NCBI GenBank assembly: GCA_026184775.1
Contig: JANCYW010000014.1
Location: forward strand, 62,001 to 126,000
From: Cyanidium caldarium
Taxonomy: Eukaryota; Rhodophyta; Bangiophyceae; Cyanidiales; Cyanidiaceae
Length of the DNA: 64,000 nucleotides
Reading direction: 5' to 3'
Positions 40,800-49,900 of this stretch are shown here, piece after piece (the stretch's first letter is position 1; every line of letters starts with the position of its first letter). The notes under the pieces are model-generated. The model saw nothing but the letters and a program-made list of their open reading frames with translations, was not told the DNA's origin and did no database searches. Both the position numbers and the translations under genes were made by a program.

Positions 40800-41870
40800 A
40801 TGGTGGTTTCGACGAGACAGCTTGTGTCTACGCGCCATCTGGTTCCTATGAGCAACGGCACCCGCAACCTGCTCTTCTTTTCGACGGGATGGAGTCGACC
40901 GTTCACGGGACCAAAACGGTCCCGCGGCTTGGCCTCTCATAGTGCCGGCACGTTGCTTGGCGCTGCGGATGCCACACCGGCGACGACCTCGCGGAATACC
41001 TCGTTCCGAGTGGAGCGCGGTGCGAACGATGATCTGGTAGTCGTGGTGCCTGCGTTACCGTCTTCTCCCGATTCCCCATCATACCGCCCCGCCTACCGCA
41101 TCACCTACCGACGTGAAGGCGGCTCCAACGCCCCGCCGTGCACCTCCATCGTGCACGCGGCGCCGTGGATCCCTCGGCGAGCGGACGGCGATGCGGTGGT
41201 GCGCATACCCATCCGCAACTGCAGCTCCGGCGAGCCGGTGCGCATCGCCGTGTTTTGCGGCGCCCGGAGTCTGGGCGAGAGAGTCATCCACGGCGAGTCG
41301 CATCCGCCGACCGCGGCCACCTCCACCCCGGTACCCCCGGCAGAGACTAGCACCGATCCGATCACGGAGCTCTCCCGTCTGGAGATTCGCGTCGGGCGCA
41401 TTCTCTCTTGCGAACGACATCCCGATGCCGACTCGCTGTACGTGGAACAGGTCGATATCGGCACTTCGACGCGGACCATCGTCTCCGGGCTGGTGCCGTT
41501 TCAGTCGCGCGAGCAACTCCTCGAACGCCCGGTGGTGGTACTGTGCAACCTGAAACCGCGGGCCATGCGAGGCGTGACTTCCCACGGCATGTTGCTGTGC
41601 GCCAGCAACGCCGAGCACACCCGCGTGGAACCGCTGCAACCACCGCCTCACGCCCAGCCAGGCGACTTGGTCACCTTCCGCGGTCACCGCGCCAACGCCT
41701 ATGTCGAACCCGGCAACCGCGCCTCCAAAGCCTTCGATCGCGTGGCCGCCGGCCTCACCACCGATGCCGAGGGTGTGGCGCGCTTCGAAGACGCCGCTTT
41801 CGAGGTGGTGACCGAGAGCGGGCGCGAAGTGTGTCGCGCGGAGACCATTCGCAACGGGAGGGTGTCCTAG
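40800..41870 (+). CDS. EMAPII/Trbp111-type tRNA-binding protein
   Basis: This 356-residue protein starts at the ATG at 40800, which has A at -3 and G at +4; an ATG at 40848 is weaker. The N-terminus is basic with LLFFSTGWSRPF, so organelle targeting is possible. Residues about 190-355 are the OB-fold tRNA-binding domain and its C-terminal extension: LSRLEIRVGRILSCERHPDA, DSLYVEQVDIG, RTIVSGLVPF, VVVLCNLKPRAMRGVTSHGM and LLCASN, ending with the EMAP-II-like part. Such domains occur in AIMP1, Arc1p and the tail of MetRS/TyrRS, and deliver tRNA to synthetases. There is no synthetase domain here. The gene end lies in a perfect 77-bp tandem duplication. Confidence 0.88.
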   Translation: MVVSTRQLVSTRHLVPMSNGTRNLLFFSTGWSRPFTGPKRSRGLASHSAGTLLGAADATPATTSRNTSFRVERGANDDLVVVVPALPSSPDSPSYRPAYRITYRREGGSNAPPCTSIVHAAPWIPRRADGDAVVRIPIRNCSSGEPVRIAVFCGARSLGERVIHGESHPPTAATSTPVPPAETSTDPITELSRLEIRVGRILSCERHPDADSLYVEQVDIGTSTRTIVSGLVPFQSREQLLERPVVVLCNLKPRAMRGVTSHGMLLCASNAEHTRVEPLQPPPHAQPGDLVTFRGHRANAYVEPGNRASKAFDRVAAGLTTDAEGVARFEDAAFEVVTESGREVCRAETIRNGRVS

Positions 41871-41990
41871 TCGTTGGCGCTCCCTCATAAACCGTGCCAC
41901 AGCGCTCAACGGCGTGTCGCGCGGAGACCATTCGCAACGGGAGGGTGTCCTAGTCGTTGGCGCTCCCTCATAAACCGTGCCACAGCGCTC
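41831..41990. repeat. Tandem duplication of 77 bp (83-bp period) spanning two gene ends
   Basis: Bases 41831-41907 and 41914-41990 are identical over 77 bp, with a 6-bp spacer (AACGGC). Copy 1 contains the used end of the EMAPII-type gene; copy 2 contains the used end of ARP6. Each copy also carries the unused end of the other gene. Confidence 0.97.
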
Positions 41991-43338
41991 GCGCGCGGGC
42001 ACTGCCATCCGGCCGATACTCCTCGCGACGCAGCCAAAAGCCGCCGTCAGGCCGCTGTCGATTCGTCCGCGCCAGCACCCGCAGACCGCGCCACGCCGCC
42101 AACACCGGCGCCGAGGCGTCTTCCCGCGGCGTCCACGACGGATCACAACCGGCCACCCGCACTTGCACCGGCATGTTGGCCGGCGCCAGCGCCCGCAGCT
42201 CGCGCTGGAAACGCTCCACAAAGCCCGGCAAACACACGTTGCCGCCCACCAGCAGCACGCGCCGCAGCAGCGCGGGCCACAGCGCCCGCGGCACTCGCTC
42301 CAGACTCTGCATGACCAGTTCGGCCACCCCGCATTGCGGTAGCGACAGCACCTCCCGAGGCGAGAAAAGCATCTCCGGCACCAGAAAGCGCTCGTTGCTG
42401 AGCGTTAGAACCTGCCAATCGTCTGTCGACGCGTCGCCCTCATCGACCGCCGTCGGAGCGTCGTCGTCGCCCGCCACAAACCCCCATCGGTGCGTCGTCG
42501 ACGCCGACGACTCGGTATACGTCGGCAGCACATACGATCGTTGCGCATGCGGCCGGTCGCGGCGACCGCACTCCAACTCGACGGCTACATCGTCGCTCAC
42601 ATAACACATGCGCTCCTTGATGCGATTCACCAGATACGCTTCGTCCATCATGTTCCACGCGCGGTAGCTGATCTGCTCCTTGAGGTAGTGCGTGAGCACG
42701 TTGCCGCCCACATCCAGCCGCCGCACCGCATAATTCAGCACGGTGCCTTGCACGACCGGCACTGCATGCGAGAAACTGAAACCGGTGTCCAGCACCAGCC
42801 CGCAACCCGGCTCTACAACCGACGTCGCCAGAGCGCCCGTCGATATGCGGTCGTCGTCGTGGGCGAGCGCCGCCTGCGCCGGAGTCGAGACGCTCAGCGC
42901 GGCCACGCCGTAGTGCTCAAACATCACCCGTAGCGCTCGCTCGACCAGCGCAAACGGACACAGCGGCGGCAGCGTCAGACACACATAGGCGCCCGCCAAG
43001 TCGATACCCTCCTTGTGCAGCAGCTGCGACCAGATCTCCACCTGCAGATCCCACCGGGTCAGCAGTCCGCGATCCACCGGCCGCTGCAGCCGCACCGGCA
43101 CGCCCGGCCCATACGGCAACGCGTCGATAGCCGCTCCGATCGCCTCGGTGACCACCGCGCGCTGCCCACGACCCGTCACCGAGCTCGCCGTCCGACCGCG
43201 GGCATTGCGATGGACGCGCGGTCCGTCGCCGTCCGCTAACGTGCCCAACTTGACGGTGTCGCCACCGTTGTCGATGCACACCACCGGTGGGTCACTCTCC
43301 TCGTCTGCTTCGGTTGGCTCCGCTTTCGGCAGTGCCAT
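41968..43338 (-). CDS. ARP6: Actin-related protein ARP6 (SWR1 complex)
   Basis: This 456-residue protein starts at the ATG at 43338 (MALPKAEPTEADEESD). The actin fold opens with VVCIDNGGDTVKLGTL. ARP6-specific features are the phosphate-2 region GLVLDTGFSFSHAVPVVQGT, followed by NYAVRRLDVGGNVLTHYLKE and ISYRAWNMMDEAYLVNRIKE, and the late VPEMLFSPREVLSLPQCGVA and VLLVGGNVCLPGFVERFQRE. ARP6 is a subunit of the SWR1 remodeller that installs H2A.Z. Yeast and plant ARP6 are about 420-440 residues; an acidic loop near residues 280-300 accounts for the rest. Its stop codon lies in copy 2 of the 77-bp duplication. Confidence 0.93.
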   Translation of the reverse strand: MALPKAEPTEADEESDPPVVCIDNGGDTVKLGTLADGDGPRVHRNARGRTASSVTGRGQRAVVTEAIGAAIDALPYGPGVPVRLQRPVDRGLLTRWDLQVEIWSQLLHKEGIDLAGAYVCLTLPPLCPFALVERALRVMFEHYGVAALSVSTPAQAALAHDDDRISTGALATSVVEPGCGLVLDTGFSFSHAVPVVQGTVLNYAVRRLDVGGNVLTHYLKEQISYRAWNMMDEAYLVNRIKERMCYVSDDVAVELECGRRDRPHAQRSYVLPTYTESSASTTHRWGFVAGDDDAPTAVDEGDASTDDWQVLTLSNERFLVPEMLFSPREVLSLPQCGVAELVMQSLERVPRALWPALLRRVLLVGGNVCLPGFVERFQRELRALAPANMPVQVRVAGCDPSWTPREDASAPVLAAWRGLRVLARTNRQRPDGGFWLRREEYRPDGSARARALWHGL

Positions 43339-43599
43339 CGACAGGGAAGCCTGGTCAGGCACTGGAGACGAAGGAGAGCGGTGTCGCTACGGGAGTCGTC
43401 AGCGTTCGTCCCAAAAAGACGCCTCACAGAGACCTTGACGACGACGCACGGGCCACACCGATGACAGGACGGTGCCTGCAGGTGGCCACCTCATGGCATT
43501 GTGCAACCGGCGTAACGGGAGGCAACCGACGCGTGGATGACGTTTACCTCTCCGGTGATGTAGACATCACCTCATCGGCAGCGCGACCACACGCGCATC

Positions 43600-44904
43600 C
43601 TATCGCGCCGTGTCACGGTTGGGGTCGGTCGCCCGGCGCCACGGCCGCCGCATAGGCCGCTCCCGAAAGCCGGGCGCGTCGCTCGACTGCGGCTGCCAAT
43701 AGGCCGGTGAGTGCGGATCCAGGCGTGCAGCCGCGGCGCCCTGCTCCGGCTGGAGAGCGTTCGGGGAGGCGGACGCCGGCGGCATGCGGCGGGGGCGTCG
43801 CGGACGCGTCGACTCGCCGCCGCCGTTGTTGTTGTTGTTGTTGCCTCGCCGTGAATGGGACGGCAGCCGCCCGCTGGCCCAAGCGCTGCGCGGCCGCTCC
43901 GGTGAGCGGATACGCTGCGGCCGGGCAAAATCCAAGCTCAGGTCACGCCCGAGGATGGCGGTGCCCTGCAACTCCGATAACGCCACCCGCGCGTCCTCGC
44001 GCCGCGCAAAGGTCACAAAGCCGTAGCCGAGGCACTTGGCGGTGACCCGGTGTCGAATCAGGTAACACTCGAGCAGGTCTCCGTAGGGAGAGAACGCCGC
44101 GTACAGATCGTCCTCGGTGGCGTCGTACGCCACGTTGCCCACGAAAATGGTCACGTCGGTCGGTTCCGGTTCCAAACCGCTGCTGTCGGGGGTGAGTTGG
44201 CCGGCCACGTCCTCTGCAATACTGTTGCCGGCCGGTGAGTCGGTGGCCATCTGGCGAGCCGAGCTCAAGCGCTCGCGCACCGCCTCGGACTTGGCGTTGC
44301 GCGGTGCCGGCCGGGCGCCCATGGTCGGCCGGCTGGACACCACCGTTTCTGCGTCGATGAGGTCGCGCGGCGACGCCAGAAACTCGTGCAGACAATTGGT
44401 GCAGCGACAAATGCGCGGTGTCTGCAGCAGTTGCGGGTGCACCAGGTAACAAACCGCACACTCCGGACACTGCAGGTACTGCTCGACGTCGTCCTCCTCG
44501 TGGGTGTTTTCCTCCTCTTCCTCCTCCTCTTCATCTTCCTCCTCTGTGCCGTCGCCTCCCTTGTCCATAACGTCCACCTCCGCCAGTTCCATCTCGGTGT
44601 CCTCCGCCGCCAACTCCTCCTCCACCTCGTCATCGTCCGGGCCGAACGCCTCACTGTCCTCTTCGTCGTCCACCGCTCCGGCGTCGCCAGGCCCCTCCCG
44701 CCCGTCAGCGCAGTCTTCTCTATCCAATCTAGCGCAAAGTCGCAACCGAAATGGCGCCGGTACACGGCGCCGCGACTGAAAAAGTGTCCATCGAGGCTGC
44801 GTGCCCAAGGCAGCTGCACGCCCATGGTTCAAGAAGCGCACGGCGCCCCGAGCGCGGCGGCCGGAGGCAACACCCGCCGGGATCACCCAGCCCAGGCGAT
44901 GCAT
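43600..44904 (-). CDS. Zinc-ribbon + RRM RNA-binding protein, probably organellar
   Basis: This 434-residue protein starts at the ATG at 44904. The first about 60 residues are basic and poor in acids, like a transit peptide. Residues about 75-140 are strongly acidic, with long Glu runs. Residues about 146-171 form a zinc ribbon (QCPECAVCYLVHPQLLQ, then RICRCTNCLHEFLASP) very like the bacterial MJ0042-type finger. After a linker, residues about 250-330 are an RRM with RNP2 IFVGNV (253-258) and RNP1 GYGFVTFA (293-300). The tail is Arg/Asn/Gly/Pro-rich. Plant plastid cpRNPs have acidic N-termini and two RRMs, whereas here one RRM pairs with a zinc ribbon. It is likely an organellar RNA-binding protein; the specific role is unknown. 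Confidence 0.72.
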   Translation of the reverse strand: MHRLGWVIPAGVASGRRARGAVRFLNHGRAAALGTQPRWTLFQSRRRVPAPFRLRLCARLDREDCADGREGPGDAGAVDDEEDSEAFGPDDDEVEEELAAEDTEMELAEVDVMDKGGDGTEEEDEEEEEEEENTHEEDDVEQYLQCPECAVCYLVHPQLLQTPRICRCTNCLHEFLASPRDLIDAETVVSSRPTMGARPAPRNAKSEAVRERLSSARQMATDSPAGNSIAEDVAGQLTPDSSGLEPEPTDVTIFVGNVAYDATEDDLYAAFSPYGDLLECYLIRHRVTAKCLGYGFVTFARREDARVALSELQGTAILGRDLSLDFARPQRIRSPERPRSAWASGRLPSHSRRGNNNNNNGGGESTRPRRPRRMPPASASPNALQPEQGAAAARLDPHSPAYWQPQSSDAPGFRERPMRRPWRRATDPNRDTAR

Positions 44905-45130
44905 GGGTGAACGTTGCCGCAGCACCCGAAAACCAAGCCTCGTGAGCGAACAGGGCACGGAGGGAGCACTGTCCTGTCCACAAAACCGCTACTGCCTTAC
45001 GCAACCACAGCACTGGAAGGGTGTGGGTGCACCGCCCGCCGCCCGAAACCAAGACGCCGACGCCGAATGGGCGGCGCGGAGGAGACGCGAATGGCGTCCG
45101 ATATGCTGCACTTGCCGTCGCGCGGTGTCT

Positions 45131-46798
45131 TTACCATCGCCACACGGCCAGGCCATTGCGAGCACGACGGTCGACCAGCCACTTGCCCGAGCGATGCTCT
45201 TGGCCGACAGCCGCCGCCATGAATAACTGCTGGCCCTGAGCACTGTCGCGAAAGGCCAGGGCGTTGCAGTAGCCGCCGTGGGGATAGGGCGCGATGCCCG
45301 CTGGCTCCAGTCGCTCGGGCAGTAGTGAGGTGAGCAGCGGCTCCGCTCGGTGCCGATCACTTTCCACGGCGCGCATATGCACTCGCCATAGCCGGACTGC
45401 ACCATCGTTGGCGCCGCTGGCCACCAGATCCGACTGGCCGGGAGAGGCCAACGCGCTGATCCACGCATGCGGCGACGGTCCGTGCGCATTTGGCAACACT
45501 TCTACCGGTTTCTTGCGGCGCGTAGACCACAGCGACAGACAGCCGTCGTCACCGCCGCTCACAAACGCCTGCGGGGTGACCCAGGCCACACAGTCGATGC
45601 TGGTGTGCACCCGATTTCCGGTGCATCGCGGTGCGCGATACACCAGCTGCGTATCTTCCAGGATGTTCCAGGTGCGCACGGTGCAGTCGCGCCCGGCGGT
45701 GAGCAGTCGGCCGGCGGCCGAGCCATCCACGCAGTTCACCCCGTCCTGGTGACCGTAGAGCGTCTCCACGAAACCGGATTCTTTCACGGCGCCCGGTGCG
45801 CGCCGGATGGCCCACCATCGCACGGTGCGGTCGGCAGAGACGCTGAAGAGGTTCTCGTCCGCAGACAGCGCGGAAACGCCACCGTTCCCACCGCGACGCT
45901 GCTGTTGTTCCAAGAAGAACGCCAAACCATGCACGGCGTCGCGGTGTCCCCGGAACGTGCACACCGGCGTCGGCGAGGATGCCGCACCCGCGCGCAGGTC
46001 GTACACCCGCACCACCGCATCGGTGCCGCCGGTGGCCAGCAGGCGCCCATCCGCTGACGCTACCAACGACAACAACGGCGCATTGCGGGCGTGCGCCTTG
46101 TCCGCTCGATCACACCACACTGTCTTGGTGCCGCGTCGCAGATCCCACCACAGCAGGGCACCGTCCTTGCCACCGGTGATGGCCGCCGTCGGCTCCGCAT
46201 CAGGCCCACCCGCTGTTACAAAGCACACGCAGGTGGGCGGTCGCTTGTGGCCGACACCGAAGAATATCGGACGGTGCTCGCCGCCGCCCGCCGCCAGCGG
46301 GCTGCTGGCGTGCGCCCGGAACAGTTGGCCGCGCGCCGATAACGCCTCACGCCGCAGTCGCGCATCGACCTCGTCTTCATCTTCGACTTCGTCGGCATCA
46401 GATAAGCGGTCGGACGCACTCGATGTGCGCGGCAACACGCCCAGCTGGCGCAAATACGCCTGCGCCGCCTGCAGCCGTCGCTCCTCGGCCGTCGTCTCCG
46501 GACGCCGCCCCTCACGTCGTCCTCCCTCCAGCACGCTGCTGCCCTCACTCCATTCCCCTCCATCAGAACTCTCCTCTTCCCTGATCCCATTCTCCGCGCG
46601 CTCCACCGCACGCCCTCCCCGACTCGCCGGCTCGTCCCAGTCGGACGGGATCGAGTCCGACTCGCCGCCGGCCGCCACGTCCTCCGCAGTGGGATCTACC
46701 ACAAACCGCGGCAAGCCGTTTTCTCTCGCGCCACTTCGTCCATTCTTGCTTGATCGCTGCACCTTATGCTCTCTCCGCGGCCGCTTTCTACTCCCCAT
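45131..46798 (-). CDS. RRP9: RRP9/U3-55K, U3 snoRNP WD40 protein
   Basis: This 555-residue protein (human 475) starts at the ATG at 46798 (MGSRKRPRREHKVQRSSKN), a nucleolar-type basic opening. The N-terminal about 170 residues are charged, with EERRLQAAQAYLRQLGVLPR, which fits the helix before the propeller in U3-55K (E-T-A-E-E-K-R-L-A-K-Y-L). Seven WD40 repeats follow, for example PTCVCFVTAGGPDAEPTAAI, GGKDGALLWWDLRRGT, FRGHRDAVHGLAFF and YGHQDGVNCVDGSAAGR. RRP9 binds the U3 box B/C motif and works in 18S rRNA processing with PWP2. Its start codon lies in a CCATGG that also offers an ATG on the other strand for DDB1. Confidence 0.88.
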   Translation of the reverse strand: MGSRKRPRREHKVQRSSKNGRSGARENGLPRFVVDPTAEDVAAGGESDSIPSDWDEPASRGGRAVERAENGIREEESSDGGEWSEGSSVLEGGRREGRRPETTAEERRLQAAQAYLRQLGVLPRTSSASDRLSDADEVEDEDEVDARLRREALSARGQLFRAHASSPLAAGGGEHRPIFFGVGHKRPPTCVCFVTAGGPDAEPTAAITGGKDGALLWWDLRRGTKTVWCDRADKAHARNAPLLSLVASADGRLLATGGTDAVVRVYDLRAGAASSPTPVCTFRGHRDAVHGLAFFLEQQQRRGGNGGVSALSADENLFSVSADRTVRWWAIRRAPGAVKESGFVETLYGHQDGVNCVDGSAAGRLLTAGRDCTVRTWNILEDTQLVYRAPRCTGNRVHTSIDCVAWVTPQAFVSGGDDGCLSLWSTRRKKPVEVLPNAHGPSPHAWISALASPGQSDLVASGANDGAVRLWRVHMRAVESDRHRAEPLLTSLLPERLEPAGIAPYPHGGYCNALAFRDSAQGQQLFMAAAVGQEHRSGKWLVDRRARNGLAVWRW

Positions 46799-46928
46799 GG
46801 CTGCGTGTCGCGCCCTTCCCCGACCGCTGTCCACCGAAAACATGCGTCGCGCCCGTCGTCGCATCCGCGCGCGACCGCACGCGGTCTCCCTCGAGGAGGC
46901 GCTGCAGCCGCCTGGGCATCCCTCGCCC

Positions 46929-49900
46929 ATGGTGGACCCGGTGGCCAGTCCCGACCGTTTAGAGGATGGGCAGCACACGGGAGTTGGCGGCGACGAGTGT
47001 CTGTACTATGTGGTGACGGCGGCCAAGCCGACCGTTGTGACGCACGCCCGGGTGGGACGGTTTTTGGCGCCCGATCGGCAGCATCTGTTGTTGGCGCGTT
47101 TGAACCGCGTGGACGTGTACGAGGTGGACGCGACAGCGGACAGCGTGGAAGACGGCGAGCGCGGTGTGTTGCGGGCGTGTCTGGAGTTGCCGGTGTACGG
47201 GCGTGTGGTGGCGCTGGAGGTGCTGCCGGGCGACGCGGTTGCCGGGAAGCGGGCGGGTGCCTCGAGGCGAAAGGAGACAAGCACGTCGGCAGCGAGCGGC
47301 ACCAGCAGCGACGCCGGTCATCAGAAACGGGCACGTACCGGTACGCGAGCGTCCAGTTCGCAGCGGACCGGGGCGGCGGACTCGCCTCCGCGGGCCGCGG
47401 CTGCCGACGACGAACTCGCCACCGATACCCTGTTCTTGCTGACCGAGGCGTTACAGTTTGCGGTGCTGCGCTACGATGCAGCGAGCTGTCTGGTGGAGAC
47501 GGTAGCGCGCGGCTCGGTGCGGTCCAAGATCGGCAAACCGTGCACCCGCGGCCAGTTCGTGGCGGTCGACCCCGAGTATCGCTGCATTGCGCTGCACGTG
47601 TACGAGAGCGTGCTGAAGATCATCCCGGGTCATTGGGGCAGCGAGGCGTTTGATGTGCGCATCGATGCGCTGGAAGTGCAGAGCCTGGTGTTTTTGAAGG
47701 GCACCGCCACGCCGACGCTGGCCATCCTGCACGCCGATTATACCCGCAACCGGCACCTGCTGACATACGAGGTGCTGCTGGAGGAGCGCGACCTCCGCGA
47801 GGGACCCTGCTCGTACACCTACGTGGATTCGTCTGCGGGGCTGTTGTTTGCGGTGCCCCCCGGAGCGGGGGCGGCGGGTGGCGTGGTGATCGCCGGCGAC
47901 CAGTCGCTGACGCTCTACGCGGGCGTGGGCGATCACGTCAAGCGCGTCATCACGCTGCCCAACGATGAACTGGTCAGCATGCGCTGCGTGACGCCGCTGC
48001 CTACCGACGGGGATGCCCTGCTGAGTGGTGCCGCGGCAGTGGATGTCGTCGGCCGGGAGCATCTCGGCTGCCGTTTCCTGCTGTCTGATCAGGCGGGATT
48101 GCTGTACCTGCTGCAGATCGACCGCGAAATGGTGATGCGGCTGGAGTGCATCGGCGACGCCAACGCCGCCAGCACCATGGCCTACCTGGGTCATGGATAC
48201 GTGTTTGTCGGCTCGGCATGCGGCGACTCGCAGCTGATACAGCTGCAACCGCCACCTCTGTCTACTTCTGCGATGGTGCCGGCGACAACACCGTACCGAA
48301 CCAGCAGCGGCTTCGCTCAGAGCGCCTCGGCGCGTCGAACACAGTCCACGACGCCGCACGAGGCGCCTACCCTGGCGGTGCAGGTGCTGCAGAACTACAC
48401 GCACCTGGGCCCGATCCAGGACTTTGTGGTGACCGACGTGGGCGCTGCCGGTCAGGGTCAAATGATCACCTGCTCGGGGGTATCGCACTGTGGATCGCTG
48501 CGGGTCGTGCGCAACGGCATTGGCATCACCGAGCACGCCTCGATGGAGCTGCGCGGCATCAAGGGCCTCTTCGCCTTGAAACGGCGTCCGACCGATGAAC
48601 ACCACGAGCTGCTGTTGGTGTCGTTTGCCGCGGAGACGCGCGTGCTCCGCATGACCGACGACGACGAACTGGAGGAGGTGGAGTCGTCGGCCGCGGCCGA
48701 GCCCACGCTGCTGGCCGCCACGCTGCCGGATCGACCGCACATCGTGTGGGTGACCCCGACAGCCGTGCGCCTGTGCGGCGCGTCGCTGACGGACGCGCCA
48801 CTAGCACAGTGGAACGCGCCGGCAGCCGCCAGGATCTCCGCAGCCACTTTGGACGAATCGACGTCGGCGCTGGTACTGGCTACACCGGACGGCCATCTGC
48901 GCCAACTGCGGGTGTCGCGCCGCGGCGACTCCATTATCGAGGTGGCGCACGCCCAGTTACCCGCAGAGGTGGCCTCTCTGCACGCCGCCGGCGGCTTGGT
49001 GGTGGCCGGTACCTGGTCGGACGCCGGTGTGCGCCTGTTGCGGCAAGCGCCCGGAGGTGGGACGCGCGCGCCCGCCAGACCGGCGCCGATGCCGCTGCTG
49101 CACACCCAGACGCTGCTGCCGCACTCTCTACCGCGCTCGGTGCTGTTGACGCGTCTGCAGGCGGAGGAGGATGATACGTCTTCGCCGTGGTTGCTGCTGA
49201 TCGCCTTTGGCGACGGCCGCCTCTTCACCTACGCCCTCCAGTTCCGCGATTCGCATGACGACGACGACGACAACGACGACGATGACCACCACCACCACCA
49301 CGTGGCGCACACCACCGCCTCCGTCACCCTGACCGACCTGCGCCACGTCACCCTGGGCGTCCGTCCGCCCACATTGTACGAACTGTCGCTGCAGGGCACC
49401 CGCTGCATCTTCGCCGCCTGCGACCGCCCCACGATCATCCAAGCCGTTCACGGCCGTCTGGTGTGCAGCAGTGTGAATTTGCGCGAAGTGACCCGCATCG
49501 TCCGTCTGCACACCCGCGCGTTCCCGGACGCCATGGTGGTGGCCACCGAGCACGGACTGCTGCTGGGATCCATCGAGCCGATTCAGCAGCTGCACATCCG
49601 CAAGTACCCGCTGGGCGAGCAGCCGCGGCGCATCGCCCATCTGCCGGGCTGCTTCTGTCTGCTCACCATCTCGATGGAGCGTGGTGAGGAGCGGCATCAC
49701 GTGCGCCTGTTGGACGACGTGTCGTTTGAGCGTCGGGCGTCGTTCGACTTGCCGGCGCGCGAGCACGCGCTGTCGCTGTTGGCGGTGCGACGGCGGGATG
49801 TGTTTGTGGTGGGCAGCGCCACGGTGCGCGACACCGAGATCGAGCCACAGCACGGCCGGTTGTGGGTGTTTGCCAAGGAGGGTCTGTTGCTGTTGGCCGA

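Noticed and set aside
45807-46796. In-frame upstream extension of DDB1 through the RRP9 gene
   Set aside because: It is a shadow of RRP9 on the other strand, is Ser/Arg/Pro-rich and lies before the conserved DDB1 start.
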